DNA of 64,000 nt from Siphonodentalium dalli (taxonomy: Eukaryota > Mollusca > Scaphopoda > Gadilida > Siphonodentaliidae): contig CP136064.1 in assembly GCA_032622095.1 (NCBI GenBank), positions 134,175,129 through 134,239,128 on the forward strand. Direction: 5' to 3'. The translations under genes were made by a program, and so were the position numbers. This document shows, piece by piece, positions 44,941-56,367 of the stretch. Position 1 is the stretch's first letter. Each line of letters starts with the position of its first letter. Under the pieces are notes generated by a model. That model ran no database searches. It saw nothing but the letters and a program-made list of their open reading frames with translations, and was not told the DNA's origin.

Positions 44941-45740
44941 GGACTATTATTAAGTAATACCCCCCGTATTCAAAATGTTATTTGAGTGAAGTAGCCATTA
45001 CCATATATTGGGCACTGAAATTATGTCAACAGGTATCCTAACCCTAAACCCCCTAACCCTAATCATAACTCCACAAAAATAAGTCGGACAGACATCATAA
45101 TCGCAGGTGCACAGGTTCCCATGGTACTAAATATCTGTGCCAAGTTAAAAAAAAATTGACCTAAAAATGTAGGAATAAAAGCTCGGACAAAATTATACAT
45201 GTTGTTGAAAAAGGGGGGATAACTCCTCCAAAAACAACCTGACAGACGTCATAATCGCAGGTGCACAGGTTCCCATGGTGGTTGATGTCTGTGCCAAGTT
45301 TCTCGGAAATTGATAAAAAAAACGACCGAGAAAAGCTCCGGACAAATTTGTGTCGAAAAAGGGAGAGAACTCCACCAAAAAATGTCGGACAGATGTCATA
45401 ATCGCAGGTGCACAGGTTCCCATGGTACTAAATATCTGTGACAAGTTTTTAAAAAATTGACCTAAAAATGTAGGAATAAAAGCTCGGACAAAATTATACA
45501 TGTTGTGAAAACTCCTCCAAAAACAGCCTGACAGACTTCATAATCACAGGTGCACAGGTTCCCATGGTGGTTGATGTCTGTGCCAAGTTTCTCGGAAATT
45601 GATAAGAAAACGACTGAGAAAAGCTCCGGACAAATTTGTGTCCACGGACAGACAGACGGCTGTGACGGACAGACGGACAAGCTGATACCAGAATACCCCC
45701 CTCACAACTCGTTGTGGGGGGGGGGGGGGGGGGTATAATT
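44940..45740. repeat. Alternating A/B tandem repeat (about 145-155-bp units) ending in a GACA/poly-G run
   Basis: The block GGTGCACAGGTTCCCATGG recurs at about 45106, 45260, 45405 and 45549. Copies alternate: type A continues ACTAAATATCTGTG and AAAAATTGACCTAAAAATG, type B continues GTTGATGTCTGTG and TTTCTCGGAAATTGATAA. Two A-B dimers are present. The array ends in ACGGACAGACAGACGG, a run of about 18 G and GTATAATTA. Together with GACTATTATTAAGTAATAC at the left it may be another tandem-cored mobile element. Confidence 0.75.
45037..45064. repeat. Short telomere-like interstitial sequence
   Basis: Three imperfect CCCTAA units occur within the start of the A/B repeat. This is too short and irregular to be telomeric. 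Confidence 0.5.
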
Positions 45741-46534
45741 ATATTTTAATATATATATCGTTATTTCTTCCAGCTAGGAGAGTATGGTTAACAAAATACA
45801 TGTTTATTTACAGAATTTAGCAAATCGAATGAATCGTGTGACACAGATATACTTGCAGGTTGGGAGAATTTACTTAATAAAGCTATAAATCGTTGGACAC
45901 AAATCCAACGATTTTGGCTTTTATAAAACTCGTAAAATGTAATTTGTGTGGATTCTGTCACGCGAATGGTAGAAAACGTGTTATTTACACACAATGTGTT
46001 TGTACCGATGAATGTATCGTGATTTGACTAATTTTCCTGGTCATATAGGCCCTATATATATAGCCTATAACCACAGAAAATAGCTGAGTCGCGAAATCTG
46101 ATAGAATTCCCGCAATCGAACTTTCACTTTCAATAGTATTCTCTGAATCTGCAGAAATCAAAGAATTGTACTTTCACTTTCAATAGGATTCTCTGAATTT
46201 GATAGAATTTTCGCTTTCACTTTTCATTTTTACCGCGTAAAGCAACCTTAGTTGACATATGTCAGATACACTTGCTGAGTCCATGACAAATAGTTAATGT
46301 AGCAGTATAATTATCAATTGCTTTATCGATATTACCATGTGCGTTTTGTTTCTATTCTCATCTGCAGCGCCTTCACCTTGTTATGAATTGATACTTTACA
46401 TTGTAGATGGGAGCTATTTCTCATGAGATCAAACGTTTTGATTACATATTGGATTGAACAAATAACAGGGTTTGTTTACGATATAGTTCTGACGGAAATT
46501 ATCTAATATTTCTTGTTATAAAGCGCTTAATGGC

Positions 46535-46700
46535 GAAGTTATGAAATAATTAATCGCATGCACAGCATAAATAGGTCGTGCGCATAGAGCTCTGAGGAAA
46601 GGACAAAAAAAAAAGGTCTGAAATTCACCTGGAAATGCCTTAAATTACCATTGAAACCTCCGTCAAAATATTTCGAAAAATCGCATATTCTCGACGATGG
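46535..46700. repeat. Dispersed repeat shared with 59690-59830
   Basis: Both regions carry, in order, TTATGAAA..ATTRATCGCA, ACAGCATAA, TCAYAGRA/CATAGAG, ATTCRCYTGRAA, TTAAATTACC/TTAATTTCCC, GAAAMCTC and GCATATTCT. They lie in the same orientation within the same intron. Function and ends are unknown. Confidence 0.5.
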
Positions 46701-46909
46701 AAAAAGCCCAATTTTCCACTTCCAGCAGTCATTTTGGTGTCCATCTTGGACGGGAGTTCCAATTTTGGCATAAAAAGGTGGTGTTATGCCTTTACGTCAG
46801 AAAAATGTACACATGTGTATATATATATGACACGTTTTTCTCACTGTAATTGCATCAAACTGACTTATCGGAAAATGGCAGCCATCTTGGACACCATCTT
46901 GAGTTACAA

Positions 46910-47890
46910 ATGAGAGGTCGATCATGAGAGGCCGATCACTATTGGCAAATGTTTAACCCATCCCTTGGCAATAGTAAATTACTATGATCAGAATAATAAT
47001 ATATAGTGTTGATGTTAATTATAGTTGAATTATAGAGTATACTGTTATATACTATTATAAAGAAATGTACATAATAAAACAAACAAGAGGTGTGCACTCA
47101 CGTGCTAGCATACCCCCACCCAGTCTGATTAAAACCATACTCAGACTCGAAAAGTACTGAGTCTGGTGACAATGGATAGAGATTCCATTACTCCCAGCAG
47201 GAATTACGTATTTGCCAGCCAATCACAAATATCCTCATGAACTCGAAGACCAATCAGGCGACAGTCGCATGGAATTCCCAAGACAAGGGGAATCCCTTCA
47301 GCCGGCGGAGATTCCAGTAAACACAGCCCAATAGTTATAAATAGCACAATATTTTTTCCACCGCATATATGGCTAAATGTTTACAAATTAGTTTTACGAC
47401 AGCAAATTTAACACTGAAAAGCATATATAAAGAGTGCAGAATTGACCAATATTACTTAATATGTCAGATATAATTGAATCGTTTCAACAAATTCAACATT
47501 TAGTACCGAATAATTTAGAAGTCGCGATGTCATAAATTTATTAAATTTCCGGCATTATGATAACATCAAAATTAAACGAAGAAAATATATCTTGTGTCGA
47601 TTTATAAACGCAATTAGTTTAATTTGTTAACAGTGATTAATCTCTGTTAAAATAATGTCACAAGGCGCAGAAGATATTCTGAGAGAATGCGTAGCATAAA
47701 AACGAAACCGAAACTGCATTATGTCAATCAAAGTTATTTTTAACGAGAGGCCGATCACGATCGGCAGATGTTAACCCATCCCTTGGCGATAAAAATTTAA
47801 TATGATCGGATAAATGAGTTTTGGTGTTGAATTATAGAGTATACTGTTATGTACTATTATAGACAAATGTACATAACACAAATTATTGGA
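46910..47890. repeat. Direct repeats of about 170 bp flanking 660 bp
   Basis: GAGGCCGATCAC, GTTAACCCATCCCTTGGC, TTGAATTATAGAGTATACTG then TTATRTACTATTATA and AAATGTACATAA occur at 46925-47085 and again at 47745-47880. The DNA between begins with the CAAGAGGTGTGCACT family end (47090). This could be a duplication or a pair of old long direct repeats; no coding region is present. Confidence 0.5.
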
Positions 47891-48399
47891 ATTTATGGGT
47901 CACTGGCATTTATATAAGAGAATGCACTGGTACAGGATCTGTAATGCTAAACCGCCACAGCCAGCAAATGTGTAGGTGTGACCTGGACATGGAATACTTG
48001 GGTTAAGTCCAATTTAAGTTTACAATAATAATGTGTCCTAGTATACAGATAAGCAACCTCACCACTGACCCATTAATATCAATTATATAGCAGAGCTGTC
48101 AAAATATCACAGGAATTGTTTATGTTGAACACTGACCTCTGTATTAAACCAATAACAATTATAATGATATCAGACCATCTGAAGATATAACTCTGCAGCA
48201 CAGATGTCCAAGTCTAATGTTAATATCATGTGATGTTTATTGTTGAATCTTTATTTTAAATTAGATGCCATAGCCTTATGTATCAGATTATTTGCACATT
48301 GGCATAAGAGACATCAGAAAATAATATAGCCTTATCAATAGCTAAGTTGTCCAAAGGCAATTGGTGAATTGGATTTAATGTTGCTCCAAACAGATTTAC

Positions 48400-48923
48400 C
48401 AGATTTTGGACCGATTTAATCAAATTTGGTGTGGTGATTCGGGGTACCCTTGGTAGAGTTATAATGGTGTTAGTTTTTCAATTTTTTTTAACTTATTTAA
48501 AAAAATTAAAGGGACACATTGGAAATCTTTTTATCATAATCATCAATATCTAAATGAAAACAAATGACAATGTCAATGACATTTTTTTAATTATTATTAT
48601 AAAAGTTAAAAAAAAAAAAAAAAATTTAAATCGATTTTTTTTTCTTCAATTTTTTCTCGAAAAAGGGTCATAACTCCTTTAAAATTAATTGGATCACACC
48701 CATATTAGAACTCGATCTGTATTTTGGGCTGTGAAATTTTTTTTTGAGTTATGGCAGAATGCGTGAATTCTAAGTTGAAAAAGGGCCATAACTCTGTAAC
48801 AAAATCTCGGATCAAACCCAAATTCGAACTCGATCTGTATTTTGGGCTGAGAAACCCACATACAAAATTTGGTTTCGATCGGATAAAAAATGTTTGAGTT
48901 ATCGCATTACTCGTAAAGTGTCT

Positions 48924-48954
<31 letters not shown>

Positions 48955-49025
48955 GACGAACGACGAGTGGTCAATCCGGGCAACGACACTATGTTTACCA
49001 TACTATGGTATGGTTAAACATAAAA
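48400..49025. repeat. Copy of the GTGTACC/TAAACATAAAA element end with (GACA)n
   Basis: It shares with the element at 10492-13110 the CTCGAAAAAGGGTCATAACTC block, GATCTGTATTTTGGGCTG, AAATTTGGTTYCGATCGGAT and TTATCGCATTACTCGTAAAGTG. Then follow a (GACA)n run (about 48925-48955) and CGACACTATG. It ends CATACTATGGTATGGTTAAACATAAAA. Only the right half is preserved; the left end merges with the GGTACCCTTGGTAGAG dispersed block. Confidence 0.65.
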
Positions 49026-49059
49026 AAAGAAAGTCGGACCGCACGCAATTAGCATCATG

Positions 49060-49400
49060 AGGAGAGGCGGTCCTGAGGAGATTTCATACACAAAATTATT
49101 TAAATTGGTTCATAGTTGTTCGAGTTACGAGGTCGGATGGACGGACACACAGAGGGAGAAAGTGTGACAAACAGATGCGAGAAAGTGTGACGGACAGACG
49201 CGAGAATGTGTGACGGACAGACGCGAAAAAGTGTGACGGACAGACGCAGTCAATCCAGTATACCCCCCATTTTCTTCGAAAGTGGGGGTATAATTATTAG
49301 AATTTATGGGTCAAATAGGGAGACTCATATAAGAGAATGCACTGGCACAGGATCTTAATGCTGCACCAGCACAGCTCCAGTTACGAAAGGGTTAAACCAT
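49060..49400. repeat. GTGTGACGGACAGACGCGA short tandem repeat and adjoining dispersed ends
   Basis: About four units of a 21-bp repeat (GTGTGACGGACAGACGCGA plus GAA) lie at 49150-49250, followed by a hairpin-like CCCCCATTTTCTTCGAAAGTG then GGGGGTATAATTA. The TAAGAGAATGCACTGGCACAG family (see 154-400) starts directly after. The G-rich end is a recurrent terminus of this genome's repeats. Confidence 0.6.
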
Positions 49401-50189
49401 GTCATTGGATACCATGTTTCCCAAAGGAAGCAACAAAATTTAAGTAAGGTTTGATCAGCATGGCACCACTGATAATTATTCCTGGTTGTTATCAACAAGA
49501 ATGATAAACCTCATTACATAGACGAAAATGTTCAAGAGCCTTCCTAAAGAGCATAGTTATGATGGTATTGGTTTTTTCAAATTTTGTTAACTTTTAAAAA
49601 GGGAATTTTTTTTTTTAATTAATAAATATTAAAATATATATATTTTATTTAATTTATATATATATATATTTATTTATGTTCTTCGGAATCTCAATGACTA
49701 TATATAGGGACACGAGGGGAACTCGGAGGATGAGCTTGTTCATTGACAACAAACACTGTAGTTCAGATTCAGTTGGGCTGTTTATTATTATAAACATAAA
49801 CAACCAATAATAACTTAAACAAAATATAATATTGTCAAGAAGGTGGAGGCCAATAACCGCCAAAAAGGCAACAAAGTTACTGGCAGTATTCATCTGCTAC
49901 AGTAATAAGATGCCTTGCCCCACCCGAAGCGGACGAGTGCCCATTGAAGGGGATATCCAAAGCATGATATTGATATACCCACCATGGCTATGCTAGCAGC
50001 AAAAGACGTATCAACTAAAGAAGCAAGTTGTGAATGATTGAACAAAATTGTAATTTTTAGTGGGTTCTGCGAATTGACAGAACAGTAGATTCAGAGTGTA
50101 AACAGGTGATGTGTGTTAACCAGTAATACTGTAAATGACATTGCTAATTGATATTAACTTAAAATCATATTTAAAATTGCATATATAAC

Positions 50190-50404
50190 TTGTCTGGGCT
50201 AAATACTGGTCAGCCCCAGTGTATATGAGTTGTCTGGTCTGAAAACTGGTTAGCTACTATTTCAATCAATAGGACAAATCTAATTATTTACATAACAGAC
50301 AGGTCTGAATATTGTTCAGCCCCAGCATAGTCTTAACTATGTTCTGGTGTGAAATTTGTGAGGATGAAATTATTATTATTCAGCACCAGCGATAATATAA
50401 ACTA
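50190..50404. repeat. GTCTGGTCTGAAT/CAGCCCCAG satellite, left part
   Basis: Units contain TTGTCTGGTCTGAA, a CAGCCCCAGC box and TAATATAAACTA, with TTATTTACATAACA in some. Three to four diverged units occur here. The array is cut after AATATAAACT by the insertion at 50405-53326. Confidence 0.75.
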
Positions 50405-53270
50405 CTAGCAGGGTTACCCGGCGTTGCCCAGGTTAATGTATGCTGTGGATATTTGTTGGGAATAGAGAATGCTCTTGCTTAAAGTGTTATACGTTTTCTC
50501 ATAAATTGTATATTCAAATAGCATCACAAAACATGATTATTACAGTCATGGAATATAAATAGTGGCTCACCTTGTCAATTGTCATTCTGTTTATCGCGAT
50601 TAATCCGTTTCACCAATTATGAAGTATTTATTTATTTACAACTGCGTATAATGCATTAGACGTTATAATATGATACATGAACATAATAAACACATTAGTT
50701 CGATAAAAGATGATAATTGCGTTTTACATATTGAGATGTATCAATCAATCTAGTGGGTTGGACTAAGATCTCGAGGACACCTGCCTATCATATCTCCATG
50801 AAACGAAATGTTGTTGCGCAGATATATCAGCTACATGTGCCGGGCACAGAGCGAGATTTTGAGTTGTTTATGTCAGTCGATGAATCTGTTCTAAAACCCT
50901 TGTCAGATGTCAGTATTGGTAGGATCCTGAAAAGTCCTGTGCTACTAACTGCATTTTCTTGTATATCAGAAGAAACTAGCTATATTTGACTGCACACTGT
51001 GACCACTATTTTTGAACAGGCCTTCCATATCTCTTGACAAATTGTAACTTTTTGTGGAAACTGTATTGAATGGAACAGACTAAATTTTGTTATTATATAT
51101 ATGCAATCCTCTGACGGTTCGATGTCTCTCAGTTTGCACAAATATATGTATCTCTTCAATAGAATGATAAATATACGTTTAATGCTTCTTCTAGTTATCT
51201 CGTTTTGCTAGCTCATTGTGTGAATGCTTTGATTTCCATTCCCATATAAATATGACTGTTAAGAAGATATAATTGTTCAAGTGACTTATGTGGGTCACCA
51301 TATGTCGGGATTGTGAAATGTGAATGCCCAACTACTTAAAATGATATGGATATGGCCTGGTGACTGTATATAACTTATATGTGGATATTGGCGAATAGCA
51401 ATCTTATCAATGATAGTGCATATCCGCTCGCCATCCGTGACGCAAACGACACAAAATGTGATTTAATTCATGGTATATCATTAGAGAAAAACGTGTACGA
51501 ATTTGGGGGAATTTGGTTTATTAAATCAATTGTTGATGCAACGCTGACTCGAACAACGCCATACACTCTTAAAAATATAGGTACTTCAGAGTACCTATGT
51601 AGGTACTAAGCTTTGTCCCACGGGGAGTACCAACTTTTTGGTACTCTGGAGTACCAAATTGTTGGTACTCTGGATTACCTAATAATTATTTAAGTTCTGC
51701 CCGGGCATTGTGGATATAATACCCACCCCGCATTTATGTCACCGAAGCCATGACGCTCACGATATGAGGTGCCAAGAAATAGATGCTTTCATGATACGCC
51801 CTATATATTATCTGAAGTACCAAAATATCAAGACAGGTACTCTGAAGTATTTAGGTACTACGCATAGATCCAGCAATTTGATACTCCAGAGAACAAAACA
51901 GCCCTGATACCGGCAAATTTAACAATGTGACATGTTAGATTCCAAATTATGCTGCCGCATTTAAACATCCAATTAAGTACAAAACCACAAAGACTCCCTT
52001 GCATAGTGCTAAATGAAATTATCCGACAGATCTACGACCGCGAGTCGACGGGCGGCCATTTTTCACTTTAATTTAATCGTTTGCACACGGCACTCGATAT
52101 TGACACACCCACGGTCTCACCCAATCAGCATGGAGCCAACGATTGGCCCTCTGTGGAGTACCAACTCATGTGGTTCGATAACGCTGAACAGGCTCTAAAG
52201 ACTTGTAGTACCAAACTGTCTGGTACTATCGCGGCTTTTGGTTCCATGGAGTACCTAAATCAATTGCTTTATTTGAGAGTGTATATTGCGAAGATGATTA
52301 TGTATTCGTTTGGTGGAAATCAGCGACAAATCTATTTCACCATATTTTTTTTTATTTCCCCTCCCACCAACAGCGTCATTTTAGAAAATTTTAACCCGCA
52401 CCATTATCTTTCTTGTAAAAAGTTACCCATCTTAGAACGCATTGGTGCCATCTCGATTGTACCGCGTGAAGTTATATATAGAACGCACACAGACAGACAA
52501 AAAGACAGACAGACAGCACGATGTTATTTCTTGTATCATTTGAGAAGAACGTGTCTGAATTTGATGGTAATTGGTACTAAAAATATTTTGTATCAGTTTT
52601 GGTGACCCTACCGTCCCTATTTCGGACTCAAGCTGCACACACTAAGACTCATTAGAGATTAGAGAAGCATATATATGAAATTGTTGAAAATTGGCGAGTA
52701 TACAAATTCGTATCAAATTTAAGGTCCCCATATCTCTCACCCATAGGGCACCAATTTGGTGTATCTAAACCACACGATAAGATTCCTCGTATCACGGAGA
52801 AGAATATGTATCAATCTGGTGGAAATCGGCACTAAACATATAGATATATTTTGTTGTGTCCCTCTCATCTCTATACACCACTGACTCGAATGGCCCCACT
52901 TGTGACATCCTTAAACCACACGATTACACTCCTGATATCATGGAGATGATTGTTTATAAATTTGGTGATAATCGGCGACTAAACAATTTTTTTTATCAAA
53001 TTTGGTGCCAATCCCTCCCCTCTCCATCTCTCACCGACTTTTGCCATATTTAAACCACGCCATTAGATTCCCATATTATGGGGATGATTATATATAAGTT
53101 TGGTGGCAATCGGCGACAATTTTTGTTCTGCCCCTCCCCCTTTTCTGCCCCTGACAACAACGGCGTCACTTTAGAAAATTCTAACCTCGACCATTATCTT
53201 TCTCGTAAAAAGCTACTCCTAGTAGACCCCTTTGGCATCATCTAGATGGTCCCCTGTGAATTTCTATAGA

Positions 53271-53307
<37 letters not shown>

Positions 53308-53326
53308 TTCGCAAATATAGATATAG
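50405..53326. mobile_element. 2.9-kb insertion with GGGTTACCCGGCGTTGCCC start and GACA tail
   Basis: The left end CTAGCAGGGTTACCCGGCGT then TGCCCAGGTTAAT, and the right end with a (GACA)n run (about 53270-53308), TTCGCAAATATAGATATAG. Removing it rejoins AATATAAACT with ATGTTC, a junction present in intact satellite units nearby (53500-53515), so the boundaries are well supported. Inside are diverged units of about 170 bp (52720-53200) with TAAACCACACGAT, ATCATGGAGATGATT and GGTGGAAATCGGCGAC, and a smaller (ACAGACAGACAAAAAGACA) run near 52490. No transposase or RT is recognised. This start/tail combination is a common invertebrate repeat type, but I cannot name its class. Confidence 0.65.
51580..51900. 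repeat. Cluster of GGTACTC..GAGTACC inverted words
   Basis: GGTACTTCAGAGTACC, GGTACTCTGGAGTACC, TTGGTACTCTGGATTACC and GGTACTCTGAAGTA follow one another within about 300 bp, each an imperfect palindrome. Similar words return at 52150-52260 (GGAGTACCAACT, CTGGTACTATC, ATGGAGTACC). They lie inside the 2.9-kb insertion. Confidence 0.6.
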
Positions 53327-54390
53327 ATGTTCTATTATAATTCTTAATACATAAAATTGTCTGGTCTGAATGATTTCCAGCCCCAGTGATAATATAAACT
53401 ATGTACCAGTATAATTCTGCATACATGTACATAACATTGTCTGGTCTGAATGCTTTTCAGCCCCAGCAATAATATAAACTTCAGCCCCAGCAATAATATA
53501 AACTATGTTCAGTATAATTCTACATCCATAAAACGGCCTGGTCTGAATGCTTTTCAGCCCCAGGTTGGCGAGTTTTCTGGTACGAACTCTTTTCAGCTAC
53601 TGTCGTAATCAATAAGACAAATGTAATTATTTACATAACAAACAGGTCTTTACAGCCTCAGCATAGTAGGAAATTTGTGAATTTATAATTGTCTGGTCTG
53701 AATGCTTTTCAGCCCCAGCGCTAATATAAACTATGTTGTATATAGTATAACTCTACATAAATATAATGGCCTGGTCTGAATGCTTTTCAACCCTAGGTAT
53801 ATGAGTTTTCTGGTAAAAACTCTTTTCAGCTACTGTCGTATTCAATAAGCAAAATGTAATTATTTACACAACAGGCTAGTCTGAATGCTTTTCAGCCCCA
53901 GCATAGTGTGAAATTGTGAATATAAAATTGTCTGGTCTGAATGCTTTTCAGTCCCAGCAATAATATAAACTATGCTCGAGAATGCAGTGGTGTGTATTGA
54001 AGTGTCTGGTCTGAATGCTTTTCAGCCCCAGGTATGAGTTGTCTGATGTAAATTCTTTTCACAATTGTGTAGTCAATAACACAAATGTAATTATTTACAT
54101 AAAACTGGTCTGGATACGTTTCAGCCCCAGCAATGATATAAACTATGTTCTAGATAGTATAACTTTGCATAATACTTTTCAGCCTCAGTGTATGTGACAG
54201 TCTGGTCTCAATAATTTTCAACCACCATCCACTCTTGTAATCGGAAAAATGCAATCATTTACTACACTGACTGGTCGGAATATGAACTACCCGTATGTTC
54301 TAACTTCTGTTCAGCTATGCTGTTATAGTCTTTAAGACAATTGTAAATATATATTGTCATAGCACACTGGTCTGAAATCTGACTAATATA
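53327..54390. repeat. GTCTGGTCTGAAT/CAGCCCCAG satellite, right part
   Basis: About ten to twelve variable units carry TGTCTGGTCTGAATGCTTTT then CAGCCCCAGCAATAATATAA and ACTATGTT. Longer units also carry CAATAAGACAAATGTAATTA then TTTACATAAC. Unit lengths vary from about 50 to 130 bp, so it is a heterogeneous satellite. Short units such as TTCAGCCCCAGCAATAATAT at 53455-53510 are duplicated exactly. Confidence 0.8.
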
Positions 54391-54899
54391 AGTAAGCGAA
54401 TGAAGCTATACTTTTATAATCAATTTGCTATATGTCGTACACGTAATGCAACGATGAGAGTATAAAGTGAGCGGTTAACATTTGGATTTATATGGTAAGC
54501 TGAATATCTATCGAGGACTAGAGAGGCGTCATACCTATCGGGACCACACGTACAATATCATTAGTGGAGTGGTCAGTTATTAAAGCCTCTAGTTTTACTA
54601 TGGTAAAGTTTGTATATGTCTCGGTATATGAATATACAAGCCGCACATCCACAAATCAAAACACACTGATAGTCATTCTACAAATGCAGTGGTTTTTAAT
54701 GGTACGAGAGATACAGTAACAATGTATAGATCTACATGTTTATATATTACCCAGACTACAAGCCAAGTCTGTGGACTCATTGTATAGCGTGATAAGCTCA
54801 CAGTGAAAGAATATAAAGGTTTTACTTCCATTCCGTTGGGAAAAGCCGAACCAGGCGGAACAAAGGTCGAGTTTAAATTGAAACAACATTATGGAAGAG

Positions 54900-55085
54900 G
54901 ATCTCTGCATACATGGCAAGAGATGACACATAGTAACATGGCCCTTAAAAAGGCCTGCACGTAGGGATAAAATTTCCCCAAAGTTGAGACTAATATGGCC
55001 ATGAAAGGCCTGCACGTGGGGATAAACATTCCCCAGGGGATAAACATTCCCCTAAGTTGAGAGGCGCTAGCTGGCTAGCTCATAA
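54900..55085. repeat. GGCCTGCACGT duplicated segment
   Basis: AAAGGCCTGCACGTGGGGAT and AAAAGGCCTGCACGTAGGGA lie 57 bases apart, each followed by AAAnnTTCCCC and AAGTTGAGA. GGGGATAAACATTCCCC is repeated once more. No function is seen. Confidence 0.5.
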
Positions 55086-55189
55086 ATAAGGCCCAAAATC
55101 ACCTACAGTTTTGAGAAACAAAATATATCATTGTATTTCCATTTTTTATTTTTTCCGAGAATCACATTGAGAATAAAGATTATGATTTA

Positions 55190-55990
55190 AGCCATGGAAA
55201 CTGTAAATGGCTATACTGATTGTTACGTTCGTTGAAACGTCTGTAGGGTGTAATGGATTCAGAAAGTCGCATAATTGCTATTGCCAATGTGTCAACCCAG
55301 ATTGGAAGGCAATAGAAGAATAGCCATCTCAAAATGAGAGGCGCGATAAGATCAGCAGCAATTTGATGTGCGAGTGGTTATCTCATAAAATGTAAATGGC
55401 TATATGCCTATGATAACATTGGTTTAAACGGCTAAGGCGTAATAAATTTGAAAATCGCCTAATGCTTACGCCGATGTGGCAGCCAAGAGAGGAAGCCAAT
55501 CGCAAAAGAGAATAGCCATCTCGAATGAGAGGACGCGATAAGAGCGACAGCATTGGTACATGCGAGCAGTTAGCTCATAAAATGTAAATGGCTATGCCTA
55601 TGATAACGTCCGTTTAAACATATGTATGGTGTAATAATTGAGAAAATCGCAGCAAATTGCTATCGCCGACGAGCCAACCATGATAGGAAGACAATCACAA
55701 AAAGAATAGCCATCTCAAAACAAGTGCCGCGCGAACGTCTGACAGCAATTGAACGTGCAAGTGGCTAGCTCAGAAAACAAGCCTAAATCCCATAAAGTTT
55801 TGCAAGAATCAAATTGTACTATTTCTACAGCTGCTTCATAAAATTGAGTATCATGATGGCTATGCCTATGCTGACAGTGATTTAACTGTCTACATGTATA
55901 AGGTGTAATAAATTTGAGATTCGTCAATTGCGATCGCCGACGTATCCACCATGATAGGCGGACAAGCGCACAAATAGCCACTTAAAACGT
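55190..55990. repeat. 189-bp satellite, about 3.5 units
   Basis: GTAAATGGCTAT starts units at about 55202, 55391 and 55579 (spacing 189 and 188), with a fourth degenerate start at about 55855. Each unit has AATAGCCATCTC, GAGAGG.GCGATAAGA, CAGCA.TTG and TTAGCTCATAAA. Copies differ by about 15-25 percent. Confidence 0.75.
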
Positions 55991-56367
55991 GCCCTGATAA
56001 CGCATTGGTTTTTGATTGGTCCCAAAAGGGACGTAATTCGCATGGTTCAACACCCCCCAACGGAACGGAAGTAAATAATGGTTCGCTGTTTCTTGGTACA
56101 CTGTGGGCGCATGGGCGTTTTGTTTATAAAACGGGTTTCAATTGTTATTCGAATGCCAAGAAGTGCAAAGCGATTAATTCTATGAGTTGTTCATTCGTGT
56201 CCGACTGACCGCTTAAATTCAGGCATGCTTCCAATGGAATTCAGATATAATATTTTAGATTTCTATGGCAGGGACACATAGCAGGGACACATAGAGGGAT
56301 CCCCAGAGGGATCTATATGAATTGTGGGAGCTATTACATTATGTAGCCATGACACAGTTCGTTTAAA

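Noticed and set aside
45037-45064. CCCTAA units as telomeric DNA
   Set aside because: Only three imperfect units inside a tandem-repeat element.
52081-52605. 174-codon plus-strand frame
   Set aside because: It lies inside the 2.9-kb repeat insertion, crosses a T-run and a GACA run, and has no recognisable domain.
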